Assembly (NCBI GenBank): GCA_017354895.1
Contig: CP071496.1
Location: 992,001 to 1,056,000 of the forward strand
DNA from: Podospora comata
Taxonomy: Eukaryota > Ascomycota > Sordariomycetes > Sordariales > Podosporaceae
DNA: 64,000 nucleotides
Reading direction: 5' to 3'
In this document: positions 33,124 through 43,613 of the stretch, piece by piece
Layout of the letters: each line of letters begins with the position of its first letter
How positions within the stretch are numbered: position 1 is the first letter of the stretch
Program-made: the position numbers and the translations under genes
Notes under the pieces: model-generated
The model's input: the letters and a program-made list of their open reading frames with translations, nothing else
Told to the model about the DNA's origin: nothing
Database searches by the model: none

Positions 33124-34277
33124 GTCACTGAGAATGGTTAGAACGATATGCCTCTGAAGATACCTTGGGGTGGGTAATTGACAGACCTTCTAAGATATCA
33201 GGTACCTTAGTTAATAGGCCTTCAAAAATAGTAACAGGCCATCGAAGCTAGTCAACAGTCTTCGAAGATGGCCGATCTGCCCACCTGACATCGTGATATC
33301 TACCTAATTCTTTCACTGTGAACAAACTTCCATGATTCCACGCTGCTGTTTCAGATATTGCGAACTGATAAAAGTTTAGCACATTCCCTCGAGCATGGAG
33401 ACAATCAACCACTCAGCTTGAGAACCGAGATAAACCCCACGGCAAAGTTCTCATCCATCTCAATCAGTGGTGAGGGCTGCTGACGTGGTCATGGCACGCG
33501 GCCCGCTCCTGGGTAAGGTCAAGTGTTTACAAAGACATATCAAGGGGTTTGAGGGACCTGAGATGGCGGGATATTAGAGAAAAGTAGGGATGAGAATGTA
33601 GTATGAGGTACCGGCGTGGCTATGAGGTTTGAAACGGTGAAGAGTTCGGTTACGCTGAGTGTGGAGAATCAGAAAATAGATAAGAGGTATCATATGGATG
33701 GCATTCATATTGAGGGGAAGTATATATATCAGATTATCTCAACAGAATTTTGATCCCATCTTTACCACTGAAAGTAAGAGATTGCGTAAAGGCCAGAATC
33801 ACTGGTACAGTGGCCTTCAAAACTGAGATTGATGGATATAAAAACAAGACTAAGGCAATGGAAATCTATTGATGTGGTTATTGATATTGCTGAAAAGATA
33901 GTCTCATCAGGGTTACTAAAATGCTTTCAAAATAACCAGTCGGTGTGTTTCAGTTGTCTTTCTAGACTTATGAACCCCTTGGCTAGGTAAGGCTTCAAAC
34001 ATAGTCTATCTGAGTTTTAAGATAGTTCCAAGGCCTGAACAGGTAACGGGCAGTCTTTTAAATACAGCTTAAACACTTTCTAGCCCGTGTTATATGTCTT
34101 GAATGGACTGCGTGCGTCATTAGAATTTATTTCCATGGCTCTAAGAACGTCATCTGTTCCCGAAGCTGAAGGAAGTAAAAGTCCAATTTACACAAGCAGG
34201 AGACGACTCACAGGTACTGACATGCCTCTCAGTAAAGCTTCAAATTCCAAAGCCCATCAGCTTATACATCATATCTA
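33124..34277. other. 1.15-kb gene-free, AT-richer stretch
   Basis: No coding frame is supported. There are scattered similar phrases of the form GGCCTTCAAAA / CTTCGAAGATGGCC, which hint at old degenerate repeats, but I cannot define a unit. Confidence 0.4.
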
Positions 34278-35267
34278 TTAACATCCTTCTAACGCGACAG
34301 CAGCAGGTAACTCAATATCAACAACCCATGGAAACTGTGTTCCATCCTTCGCCCCTTGAATAGCCGCGTTAACAAACAAAGTACTCTTTCCCACCTCAAT
34401 CGGCTGCTCATCCCCGGCACAATGATCTTGTCCTCCTGTAACCCCTCCTCCGCAAATCTTCCAGCCGGCCCTCCTTCTCTTGAACCACATCCTCCGTATT
34501 CCATTTCCCCGGAATAATACTCCCAAGATTTTCCATCAAAACAGACCCCTTGTTGTTGATGTCACTAAAGTGACTTGGCTTCTCGCTGGGTACTTCCCGC
34601 CATGCCACAAATTTGGCCCCCCAACCATTGTGAACATGCCCAAAGCAGTGCATCTTTGGGCGCGCTCTGGCAACAGCAGCAAAGAGATGTTCGCATCCGA
34701 GTCTCTGCTTGGACGCTGCACGGTCGAGGATCCCATTCGGTGGGCCGTGGGTGATGACAATGTCGACATCACTCGGTATGTTGAATTCGTGGTTCTCTCC
34801 TCGTTTGTACTGAAACCCCCAGTCGTCTGCTTCGAGTGATGGCCTGAATGGGCTGGCGTAGACCGTCAATTTCGCTCCGCTTCGGAGGGCAAAACTGTGG
34901 ATGCCCTTTACTAGAAAGACGACATCTTCCGAGTTGAACAAGCGTCTGGCCTCTCCGACATCTCCATATTCGCTTTTGTTGAGATCTGTATCCGAGCCAG
35001 GTAAAGCTGCTGAAATTCTGTCACTTTTTTGTCAAAAGCCGTTTTGTCGAGTGTAAAATCGTGATTTCCCGCGATGATCAGTTTCAGAGGGGCATCGATG
35101 CGGCGGAGGAGGTCCAGAGATGTTTGGAACTCGTGGATTTGGGATTCCTCGGTCAAGTCGCCACAGTGAATCGCTACGTCGACTGGTACATTGAGGATCG
35201 CTAGCCCCTTCTCGGCGTGTGAATCCGAAAGAATAAAAAAGCTGGTTTTGATGGCGTTTTTCTGCAT
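34278..35267 (-). pseudogene. Frame-disrupted calcineurin-like metallophosphoesterase
   Basis: All metal-binding blocks of this phosphoesterase family are readable in order on the minus strand: SFFILSDSHAE, VAIHCGDLTEES, LIIAGNHDFTLDK, VDIVITHGPPNGILD and MHCFGHVHNGWGAK. The protein, however, falls in three frames. One change lies near 35000, between EFQQLYL and DLNKSEYGDVGEARRLF. Another lies near 34435, between GYRRTRS and HCAGDEQPIEVGKSTLFVNA, ending FPWVVDIELPAAVALEGC. Neither break coincides with plausible splice sites. The family is common in filamentous fungi as a cytosolic or plasma-membrane-proximal phosphoesterase of unknown substrate. Conservation of every motif suggests recent loss, or sequencing errors. 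Confidence 0.75.
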
Positions 35268-35451
35268 TTTGGTTGTAAGGTGGTGGATTTTGTAGGGAAT
35301 CGTGGAAATTGTGGAAAGTAGTGATGATTTTGTAGACCTACGGGCGCTACGCTAGACAGTCAACAAAGAGAACACAGAAGGTGGAAAGAGCCAGCCAGGA
35401 GATTATCTCATCAAACCTTAATCAAGCCTTTAATTCTTAGAGTTAGACTTC

Positions 35452-35547
35452 TTAAATTGCCATATCGACCGGTACACGAGGGATTGCCAACCCCTTGGCG
35501 TGTGTATGAGAAAGAATAAAGGAGCTGGCCTTGATAGTGTGCTGCAT
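35452..35547 (-). pseudogene. Truncated second copy of the metallophosphoesterase start
   Basis: The minus strand reads MQHTIKASSFILSHTHAKG then LAIPRVPVDMAI and stops. This matches the first 30 residues of the neighbouring phosphoesterase (MQKNAIKTSFFILSDSHAEK, LAILNVPVDVAI) with about two-thirds identity, including the LSHTH/LSDSH metal motif. The sequence just before the ATG is also similar. Similarity ends right after VDMAI. It is a tandem-duplicate relic lacking the rest of the gene. Confidence 0.75.
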
Positions 35548-36020
35548 CTTGACTGTAATATACCTAGGTATAGGGAAAAGGAAGAATCGTTGATGTAAAG
35601 AAGAGAAAAGAGAGAGGATTATAAACGAATGTAAAGAAGAGACAAGAGAGTGGGTTAAAAACAAATTGATGTCTGAATTATATACTTGAGTGAAAGCGAT
35701 TTACTTTTTTTAAAAAATTCTTTTTAAAAAAAAGAAATATAAAAAAAGAATCATCCGAGCTTCTAGTAGCTACACCGCCCACAGGCGGTGCTGAAATTCG
35801 AAGCTTTGTGACCAAACGTAATCCGCAAGCAAACAAGAACGTCGCGACCAAGCGCATACATATACTGCAAGCAAGCGGTGGTTACCGCGAGCAAGGAGCG
35901 CCATCGCTTCCCTTATGAAGATCCTCGAAGGCAGCCAGGGTGCTTTCCAGGACAGAAATCTCTGTCAAGCTATATAAAAACTTGGCTCTCAGTTGCTAAG
36001 CTTTACACAGAACCATGTGC
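35548..36020. other. Intergenic, A/T homopolymer-rich, with a GC hairpin
   Basis: Runs of T and A occupy 35704-35748. A perfect 7-bp inverted repeat CACCGCC/GGCGGTG with a 4-base loop lies at 35773-35790. No gene. Confidence 0.5.
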
Positions 36021-37958
36021 TTAGGTCGTGTGGCGTTCGCCCTCCTTCAAGCTTTGAACTCTATGCCTCTCCAGGCCAGCAGTCTCATCCAACTCTACAG
36101 GCTCACCCATGGTAATCTCGCTCTTGGGTGAGTTAATAAGGGGTGAAGGCATAGGCTTCGATACCTCTTTGCCTTCCCAGTGCCTAGCCTCCCTCGCCAA
36201 AGGGCGCCACCAATCCCCTTCTCGAGCATGCCACTGCCCGCTGCATAGCTCCCAAAGTCTGCTCGTGGCTCTCTTGTACGCGAATCTTTCGTCTTCACCG
36301 GTGAAACCCCCGGTTTTGGTAAAGTCAATCTTGCTCTCCTGTTCCTTGCCAAAATCCGAGTCCTGATCCGGATCATATTTGGCATTTCTGGAGTCGGCAT
36401 AAGTAGAGATGTTGGGCCGGAAGGGGGACATTTGATCTTGGAAAACCTCTGCGATGGTCTCGGAATAGGTAGCATCATCGACAACCTCAACTTGGGCCGG
36501 AGCGGTCCCAGTTCCGCCCGTTGTTCTACCCGACGCCCTCATCTCCGGGAAGAACAAGTCATCAGGGCCGACCTCAGCACGAACAATGAGCTTGCAGCGT
36601 GACTCGTACAGGGCGTCCAAAAAAGTGATGAACCTTCTGGCCTCGTTCTTCATGGAAAAGTCCAAAACAGGAATCTTGTCAATGATGAAGGTGTGGTAGT
36701 TGGACGCCAGACTGATGTAATCTGCGGGACCTAGAGATCTCACGAGTTCATCAAAGCTCCAGCACGCCACTCCGTGTCGCTGTCTGGGAGCAGTTACCTT
36801 TCTCCCATACACTATGTGAGAGTATGGCTCCCAATCCGCAGTGTCTGAGTAAATGGTTTGCCATGTTTCCTGATTTTGAGATGGTAGGAAATACATCGCT
36901 GGTGCCCGTGCCGAAGAGTTGCTTTCGACCTCTTCATGGCCATGCTCAGCAGTACTGACGGCTGTTCTTGCTGACCAACTCTCGGCATGCAAAGTACCAG
37001 ATGACTCCGCAACAGGGAGAGTAGCACTGCCATGGCTTTCCCTTCTCCGCCAGTCCCGCGTGCCCTCCATGTGCCAGAAGTCACATCGAGCCTTTAGAAC
37101 TTCCAGAAAGCTGGCAAAATCACTCGTCTTCCCAAACAGCTCGCCATACTGACTTTTGCCATACCCTAGTACCCTTTCCACAAGTCCACCGGTGGTTGGT
37201 GGCGAGTAGTAACCACCCGTGGCTTTCTCAAGCTCCTCGGGCATTCTGTTGGACGAAGCAATGAGAACACCACCCAACTGGAAAAAGGCAATGAAAAGAT
37301 TGTTCATGATCTTGCTGGCGGCTCGATCAGGGAGCTGAAACTCATCAAGAAAGAGAATGGGAGACTGCTCAACCATTTCCTTTGCTATCCACAGCAGCGA
37401 GTACTCTGCGCCGTGTGTTGACAAGACCTTGGAGTGCGACTTTCGGAATTCTTCCAGCCTTGAAAAGGCGTGAAGCATGAATGTGTTATAATGCCACCTC
37501 TTCTTCCCTTGTGTAGGAAGACCCTCGGCCAAGAGATCGAGCAACATCGATTTGCCTGTGCCCACCTCGCCCGACAGAAAAAGCCCTTTGGGAGAGTTTA
37601 CATGGAGAGCGGCTTGCTGGTCAGTGAGTGTTCTTGTCAGGGCAAGACTGTCTTTGCTGTCGTCTCGCTGAAAAAGTTTGGAAAAGAGAGGATTCCGACG
37701 AATGGGATGGGTGGGAGACGCTATTTCGTCTCCTCCATGTGCACTCGTGGTGACAGGATCAATGGCTCTGGCAATCTGGCCCAGCCTGCTTCGATACTCG
37801 TGGGTGGGTTTGTAGTCTTTGAGTCTTGTGTATATCTTTTGGAGGTGGTGTGCGAGACGGTACTGTGCCGCATCAGGGCTGTAAGCACCTGTAGCTATCA
37901 GGGACGTGTACTTGACAAAGGGGTCAGTGATGGTGATGGATGTGGCCGCTCGGTTCAT
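36021..37958 (-). CDS. AFG1: AFG1/LACE1-family mitochondrial ATPase
   Basis: This is a P-loop ATPase of the AFG1 family, linked to quality control of mitochondrial inner-membrane proteins. It is a single exon of 645 residues. Walker A is SGEVGTGKSMLLDLLAE (residues 129-145) and Walker B is ILFLDEFQ (201-208); the family-specific HYNTFMLHAFSRL, then GGVLIASSNRMPEEL and SFDELVRSLGPADYISLASN are all present, as are the downstream IDKIPVLDFSMKNEARRFI and FLDALYESRCKLIVRAE. The C-terminal ~130 residues are a charged fungal extension containing GGFTGEDERFAYKRATSRLWEL near residues 560-590, a conserved AFG1 element. It is longer than the yeast protein (509). The N-terminus is weakly basic, so a mitochondrial presequence is plausible but not obvious. 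Confidence 0.93.
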   Translation of the reverse strand: MNRAATSITITDPFVKYTSLIATGAYSPDAAQYRLAHHLQKIYTRLKDYKPTHEYRSRLGQIARAIDPVTTSAHGGDEIASPTHPIRRNPLFSKLFQRDDSKDSLALTRTLTDQQAALHVNSPKGLFLSGEVGTGKSMLLDLLAEGLPTQGKKRWHYNTFMLHAFSRLEEFRKSHSKVLSTHGAEYSLLWIAKEMVEQSPILFLDEFQLPDRAASKIMNNLFIAFFQLGGVLIASSNRMPEELEKATGGYYSPPTTGGLVERVLGYGKSQYGELFGKTSDFASFLEVLKARCDFWHMEGTRDWRRRESHGSATLPVAESSGTLHAESWSARTAVSTAEHGHEEVESNSSARAPAMYFLPSQNQETWQTIYSDTADWEPYSHIVYGRKVTAPRQRHGVACWSFDELVRSLGPADYISLASNYHTFIIDKIPVLDFSMKNEARRFITFLDALYESRCKLIVRAEVGPDDLFFPEMRASGRTTGGTGTAPAQVEVVDDATYSETIAEVFQDQMSPFRPNISTYADSRNAKYDPDQDSDFGKEQESKIDFTKTGGFTGEDERFAYKRATSRLWELCSGQWHAREGDWWRPLAREARHWEGKEVSKPMPSPLINSPKSEITMGEPVELDETAGLERHRVQSLKEGERHTT

Positions 37959-39042
37959 GGCTGCTGATTCTCAGTCTCTCTATTGCCAGGAAACATATCG
38001 AAATGGACAGATATTGGCCAGATTGCTATCTTGGTTATTCCACGCCGACAAGGTTGGATAGTGAGTGTGTCGTTGATGGTGGGTGGTCGTTGCGACGGAA
38101 TAATACCGCGACGGAGCCCCAATCCGCGATGATGTCACTCACTGTCCGTGGTCCCCTAAAAGTCCAGAATTTGCTGACTGCAACGGTGGACTAACCCATT
38201 GCGAGGCCTTTCCTCCTGATGGCGAGAAAATGGAATGAGAAGAGGGAGCTATGGCCAAAAAAGAAAACAATGAGGTGAAAGGTAAAGAGGGATCACAACT
38301 ACCAAGTGTGAAGGAAGTGAAAAGGTAGTGGTCGAGAGGAAAGTTCCCAAAGGCTATTCTGAAAACATGGGGATTGTTAGCGAGAGACTTCAATATCAAA
38401 CGATGGCCTTCGGTTATACCGCCATGCCATACCTTTGCATTGGATACAAAGCATCAAAATAACTGGCTACAAAGCTCTAAAAATTCCCCTTCAAAGACAT
38501 ACAGCTTTGTTTAAGGGTTCACAAAGGCCTTGTTAGACCTTCACTACATCCTGAAATCACCTGGAGCTGCTCTCCCAACGTCTCGATTTAACACTATTTT
38601 TGCGGTGGAGATCACAGTCTTGGCCGTGCTCCCCAATCGGGTGCTAGCGCGAAGAAAGCACTGGCAGCTTGGTCTCCACGTTTTGCGGCTCGGAGCCAAT
38701 CAGGTATCAATACTTTTTCGACCAAAGTCAACACAGGCCAATCGCTGAAGGCTTCGTCACTCGTGCCTGTGGAAAGGTCAAACCGAAAGAAGCGTCGCCC
38801 TTCAATTCCATCCTCTTCCGCCCTCTCCAGAACCCGACAGCAGCCTGTATTTACCTTTTATCAGCGATTTCGAGCATCCTACCCATTCCACCAGAGACAT
38901 GCTGAGATAGAGCATCGACTACCCGATATCCACGAACCCCAGTGGCGTCTCTCTCAATCGGCGGTCCCGTCGCCAGGTCGCGCATCATCAGCACCTGAAG
39001 AAAAAAAAAACATCACCACATCAAGTCGCGACCGCGAACTCG
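37959..39042. other. Divergent promoter region between AFG1 and NUP133
   Basis: No gene supported. Short frames on both strands have no motifs. The last 280 bases look like the NUP133 leader, ending in an A-run at 39001-39010. Confidence 0.5.
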
Positions 39043-42000
39043 ATGTTTGCGCCCACTCTCCAAGAAGGCGGACCCGCGAAGGGAACCCGCAGCAGTCGCC
39101 GTCGTCAGCGACCTTTGAGCGGCGAGAATTCAGCACAACAACCCAAAGCGAAACGGCAAAGACTGCCATTGTCGGAAACGACTTTTGCGAATCCCGATGC
39201 CGCTGCCACTGCCGCGCCCGAGAACTTTGAGGTGAAGTCGGACCAGCTCGACCTGCTTGGCACGAAGAGCGACGGCATTGAGAATGTCGGCGTGCCGCGA
39301 CGGGAGCTCAGTGTCCGTTTCAAGAAGCCAAAGGCCGGCGAGAGACCAAACAAGGGCGATGGGAGTGTTGTTCTGGTATGTCTCCCCTGCGCCGTGGATG
39401 ATCTCGATGTATGCTGACTAGTTACTCTTTACAGACACGGAACAATGCGTACACAGTGAGCAAGCTGCCAGCGTTGCCGGATAGGCTCCGCGCCGACGCG
39501 CAGAGTAAGACCTACCTGCCTGTACCCTTGGGCGAGGGAACTCCGCGTGGACTTGTGATGCTAACTCCTCTAAAAGACCGACAGCAGGGTGCCATCTTTT
39601 CTTCAAGCGGCTATGCCCTGACCCTCACCCATACGCACGCCTTCGTCTGGCCATATGCATCGACCGTCTCGTCTCCCGAAACATTCGTCTTCACACTCCC
39701 CTATCCCTCGAAGCACGTCAACGACCCTCTACCGCTCGGCTCCTTAGTACCGCCATCCGCCGCCTCCGATGAACCGGGTCTGGTGGTTGTCATGCCCGTC
39801 AGTGGCAAAATCGCCTACTGGGAATCTATTGCGAGCGCCGCTACTCTCGACTTCATCCGCCAGCAACGGAACGGGGTCGAGGACACCATCCCGGGTATGT
39901 TCTCCGGAGAGCATGTCCTTCAGATTGTAAACGCGGAAACTTCTGCCTTCGTCCTTGTTCTGAGCAGTGGTCGCCTTGCCTACATGAGCGTCAGGGATAC
40001 CCACGGCCGACCTGGAATCTCCGTCCAATTCCTCCGCGACGGCTTGTCCAACAATCTGGTGGGCTTCCTTGGCAACATCCGCAACGCCTTTTCTGGCTCC
40101 TCATCTCGGACCGACATTGCAGCCGCACGGGCAACACATGGGTCGAACGTCGGAGAGCGCATCATTGCCGCCGCTTCCACCAAAGGGAGATTATGCTTTT
40201 GGAAGATCCATCGTGGCGGTCAGCACGAGTTGCTTATCGACTTTCCTCTGCGAGATGCCTTGAGCGAAGCAGTCCGCGCAACCGACAAGAAAGCTCAGGA
40301 GTTCACACCGGATTCTTTTGAGGTATTGGACTTTACCTTTGTACCACGAGGCGTTGAAGACAAATACATTAGTGCCAGTCGACTCAACAAGTATGACCTT
40401 GAACAAGGGATCGACACGGTGCAGCATGGATTGCTGCTAGTCTCACACTCGGACAGGCGCCAGTCTCGATATGCCATTGTGGAGGTGACGATCGAGGAGG
40501 GTGACTATCGACTTGGTATTGTTCGCCCGATAAATTCATACACCACCCCTGTCAGACCTGTTGCTGCCGAGAAACCCCGGCTCCACCTACCACGTCCAGC
40601 ACTTGTTGCTTTCGTCGTATTTGACCGGGCCGTAGTTGTTGCCTCCATGGGTTTGCTCCCCGAGTCTCCTGACGTGCAGCTGCTGGACGACGCTCATGTC
40701 TTACCGCCAACGTTTGAGGACGTGATCGACTTTCGAGATGAGGATTCATTACAGGTGGTTGGCTCCGGCAGCGAAGAGCCCAGCAGCAATGATCCGGGTC
40801 AAGATGGGCAGCGTATCCACCGATTCAGAACCAAAAATCCGGCCGTCGTGCTCTTGTTGCAGGGTGTTGGGACTGTCAGGGTTGCCGTGACGGATGTGGA
40901 GCGATTCACTACTAACCAGCCGCCACAAATCACAGCAAAGAGCAAGCTCGAGCAGGCCGTCTTCTTTGGGGTCAAGGGGGACAACCCGCTCGTCTTTCGG
41001 GGCAAGAGGCAGCTTCCTTTCTCCGCGCAGGATATTGGAACAGCCGCTATCCTGCTCAGCAGCGAGATCCTGGGCTCCAAGACACCTTTCATTTCCAACA
41101 TCTCAGCCTCCCTCGAAAACAACCTTCGGCTACGGATCAGCTATCTGGATGGCCTAATCTCCTACCTGGGCGAGCTCGCGATTGAGCTGGATGCCCAAAC
41201 CCGCTGGAAGTTGCTCTACAACGCCGAAAAACTGGCGGTTGCAACATATGTGTGGCAGAAGCATGAGGACTTCCTCGCACAGCGACCACAAGGAGAAAGA
41301 ACAGTGGTCACGGAAATCGTTGCCTGGATTCATGAAAGCCAAAAAACGGACCTCAACATGGCGGTCGGAGAGGTTGATCCTGTCCGGCATTGGTTTATTC
41401 ATGACGTCTGGAGATTCGACATCTTCCTTGCTTGGACTTATCAGGTCATCAAGTACATCTACACAAAGGGAGTTGTCAACTCTGATGATGAAATCACCCG
41501 ACTGGCATGGGAAGCCGCTACTGTCGAGAACGGAGCGCTTGCCGAGGCCCGGAAGTTCCGTCTCTCCAGGGCTAATGACTATGGAGTGAGCGGCACTAAG
41601 GTCCCGGGCGGCACCGGATTCCCAGAGCCCTGGTCTGCTACTCATCTCATTATTCACAACCACAAGCGACTTGTTGAGTTCTGTTTCAAGTGGCTCGACT
41701 CTCATCAACCAGCACAAGAGAGCAACCCCGCCAACAAAATGCTCCTCGAGTCAACCCGAGGTCTGCTGCCACCTTTGATCAGCCAATACCTGCAATCATT
41801 GATCGACCAGGCCTCATGGGCTACGGAAAGTGAAGTCTCGGAAATTCAGGAACGCGGAAAACTCTATCTGAAGGCGTACGCGGAGGAGGTTTATGACAAG
41901 GTAACCCGTTTGAAGGACTTCGAACTCTGGGAGGAGGCTATCCAGCTTGCCAAAGAGTACAAGGGCTTTGACGCCCTTGCCGAAGTCGTTGTGCAGCAGA

Positions 42001-43391
42001 TTCTGTTGATGGAGCAGAAGGCCGCCAGCGCCGTCCCCCAAAACGCCGAGAACATGCAGTTCCAGGTTGAGGAGAAGAAGAAGCGTATGGGCAGGCTATT
42101 TGACGACTATGGAGCGAACTTTGCCTTCCGTGCTTATGAGGTCCTGCTCGAGAACAGTGGAGTCCAGGCCGTTCTCGACTTTCCATACGACAGACATGGC
42201 TTTGCTACGTTATTCCTCCGGGCCAAGCCTGAGCTGGCCAAAATTTCATGGATCAACGATGTCCAACGAGAACACGATATTGACCATGCTGCCGAAACTC
42301 TTCTCAATCTGGGTCTGAGCCGCAAGCAGCAGATCTGGAGTAAGAAGATTGAGCTCAGCCTGGGCAAGCTGGCCTTTATGGCTGAGGAAGCTGAACAGTC
42401 CACGAATGGAGACCACGCCAGCAGCGCATCCACAGATCTTCTGGCCAAGACCAGCATCAACCTGGAAAAGATTGAACAAGAGCTGGAGATTATCAAGATC
42501 CAGGACACTCTCTACAAGACCATCCTGCCCATCATCAAGGAGGGGGTTGACGAGTCGGCGGAGCTGGAGCTTCTTCTCAAGGAGCAAGCCGTGCTGATTC
42601 CCAAGAGACAAAAGGCGCTCCACCGGATTTTTGAGGACGGCATGTCTCGCTTGCTCAAGCACGAGGCGTTGCATCCTGCCACCTTGATCGACCTGCTCAC
42701 GCTGGCCGACCTGGGCGAGCAGTACGAGCACGTGATCCCGGACCCGTTCTGTCTGGCCCTCAAGGTTGCTAAGTACGGCCTCAAGGGCGAGGAACGTGCC
42801 AAGGCGGTGCGGCTGATCTGGCGTCGCTGTTTTGTTCGCGACGATTGGAAGGCTGTCAACCAGACTAAGAACAAGGGTGACGAGGCGCAGCTGACGTTGT
42901 TGGGCAACACGGCTACCTACCATGCCCTCTTTGCTGTTTACGAGCAGAGTAAGTTGTTCATTTGTCAGGGACTGGATCACATGCTAACTGCCCACCACGC
43001 AACAACAGGACTCTCAGACGACAAGTTCAGCCCGTTTGTCAAGCCTTCGGAGTGTTTGGGGGTGTACACGGAGGAGGTGGACCGACGGTTTGGGAACCTG
43101 GACGAGCAGGCGCAGCAGAAGATATTGGAGAATATGAAGTGGGAGGATGATGAGCTGAGGGGTTATGTTGAGAAGGCGAGGGCGGATGCGTGGTTTCTCA
43201 CGACGAGCGAGTATGCTGAGAAGACGGTGACGGCGGCGTTTAGCGAGCTGACGGCGGCTGGGAGGTCGAGTGTTAATGGGGATGGTGGGAGCGAGGAGGC
43301 CGCGATTCTGAAGAAGTTTGCGGAGAAGGCGGCGGCGGGTAAGGTTGGGGGAAAGAATGGGGGTGGGGGTGGGGGCTTGTTTGCGGTTTAA
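39043..43391 (+). CDS. NUP133: Nucleoporin NUP133
   Basis: This is a scaffold nucleoporin of the Y complex (Nup84/Nup107-160). Exons 39043-39375, 39435-42948 and 43009-43391 give 1409 residues. The N-terminus is basic and disordered, followed by a beta-propeller-like half beginning NAYTVSKLPALPDRL and containing GYALTLTHTHAFVWPY, VVVMPVSGKIAYWESI and ISVQFLRDG. The alpha-solenoid half includes LAWTYQVIKYIYTKGV, YLKAYAEEVYDKVTRLKDFELW and VLDFPYDRHGFATLFL, typical of Nup133. The second intron is 60 nt with GTAAGT, a GCTAAC branch site and CAG; it has no stop and is a multiple of three, so an unspliced read also stays open. The C-terminus ends in a Gly-rich tail (GGKNGGGGGG). Confidence 0.93.
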
Positions 43392-43585
43392 GGGGTAGGA
43401 GAGGAGAGGATTGTTTGTGGGTTTTTTGTCATGATGATTTTTTGGCTGTTATTGCTGAAGGGAAGGGAGTGAGCGAGAAAGTACCTAGGGAACGAAAATG
43501 AATTTGGGCGTCGGGGGGTGGGGGGGATGGGGGGGTTGGACTGTCTTTTTTTTTTTTTTCATGTTGATGTTATTAATGGGATGGG

Positions 43586-43613
43586 GACACACACACACAC
43601 ACACACACACACA
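43586..43613 (+). repeat. (CA)n microsatellite downstream of NUP133
   Basis: A CA dinucleotide tract of about 13 units, following poly-G and poly-T runs. Confidence 0.95.
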
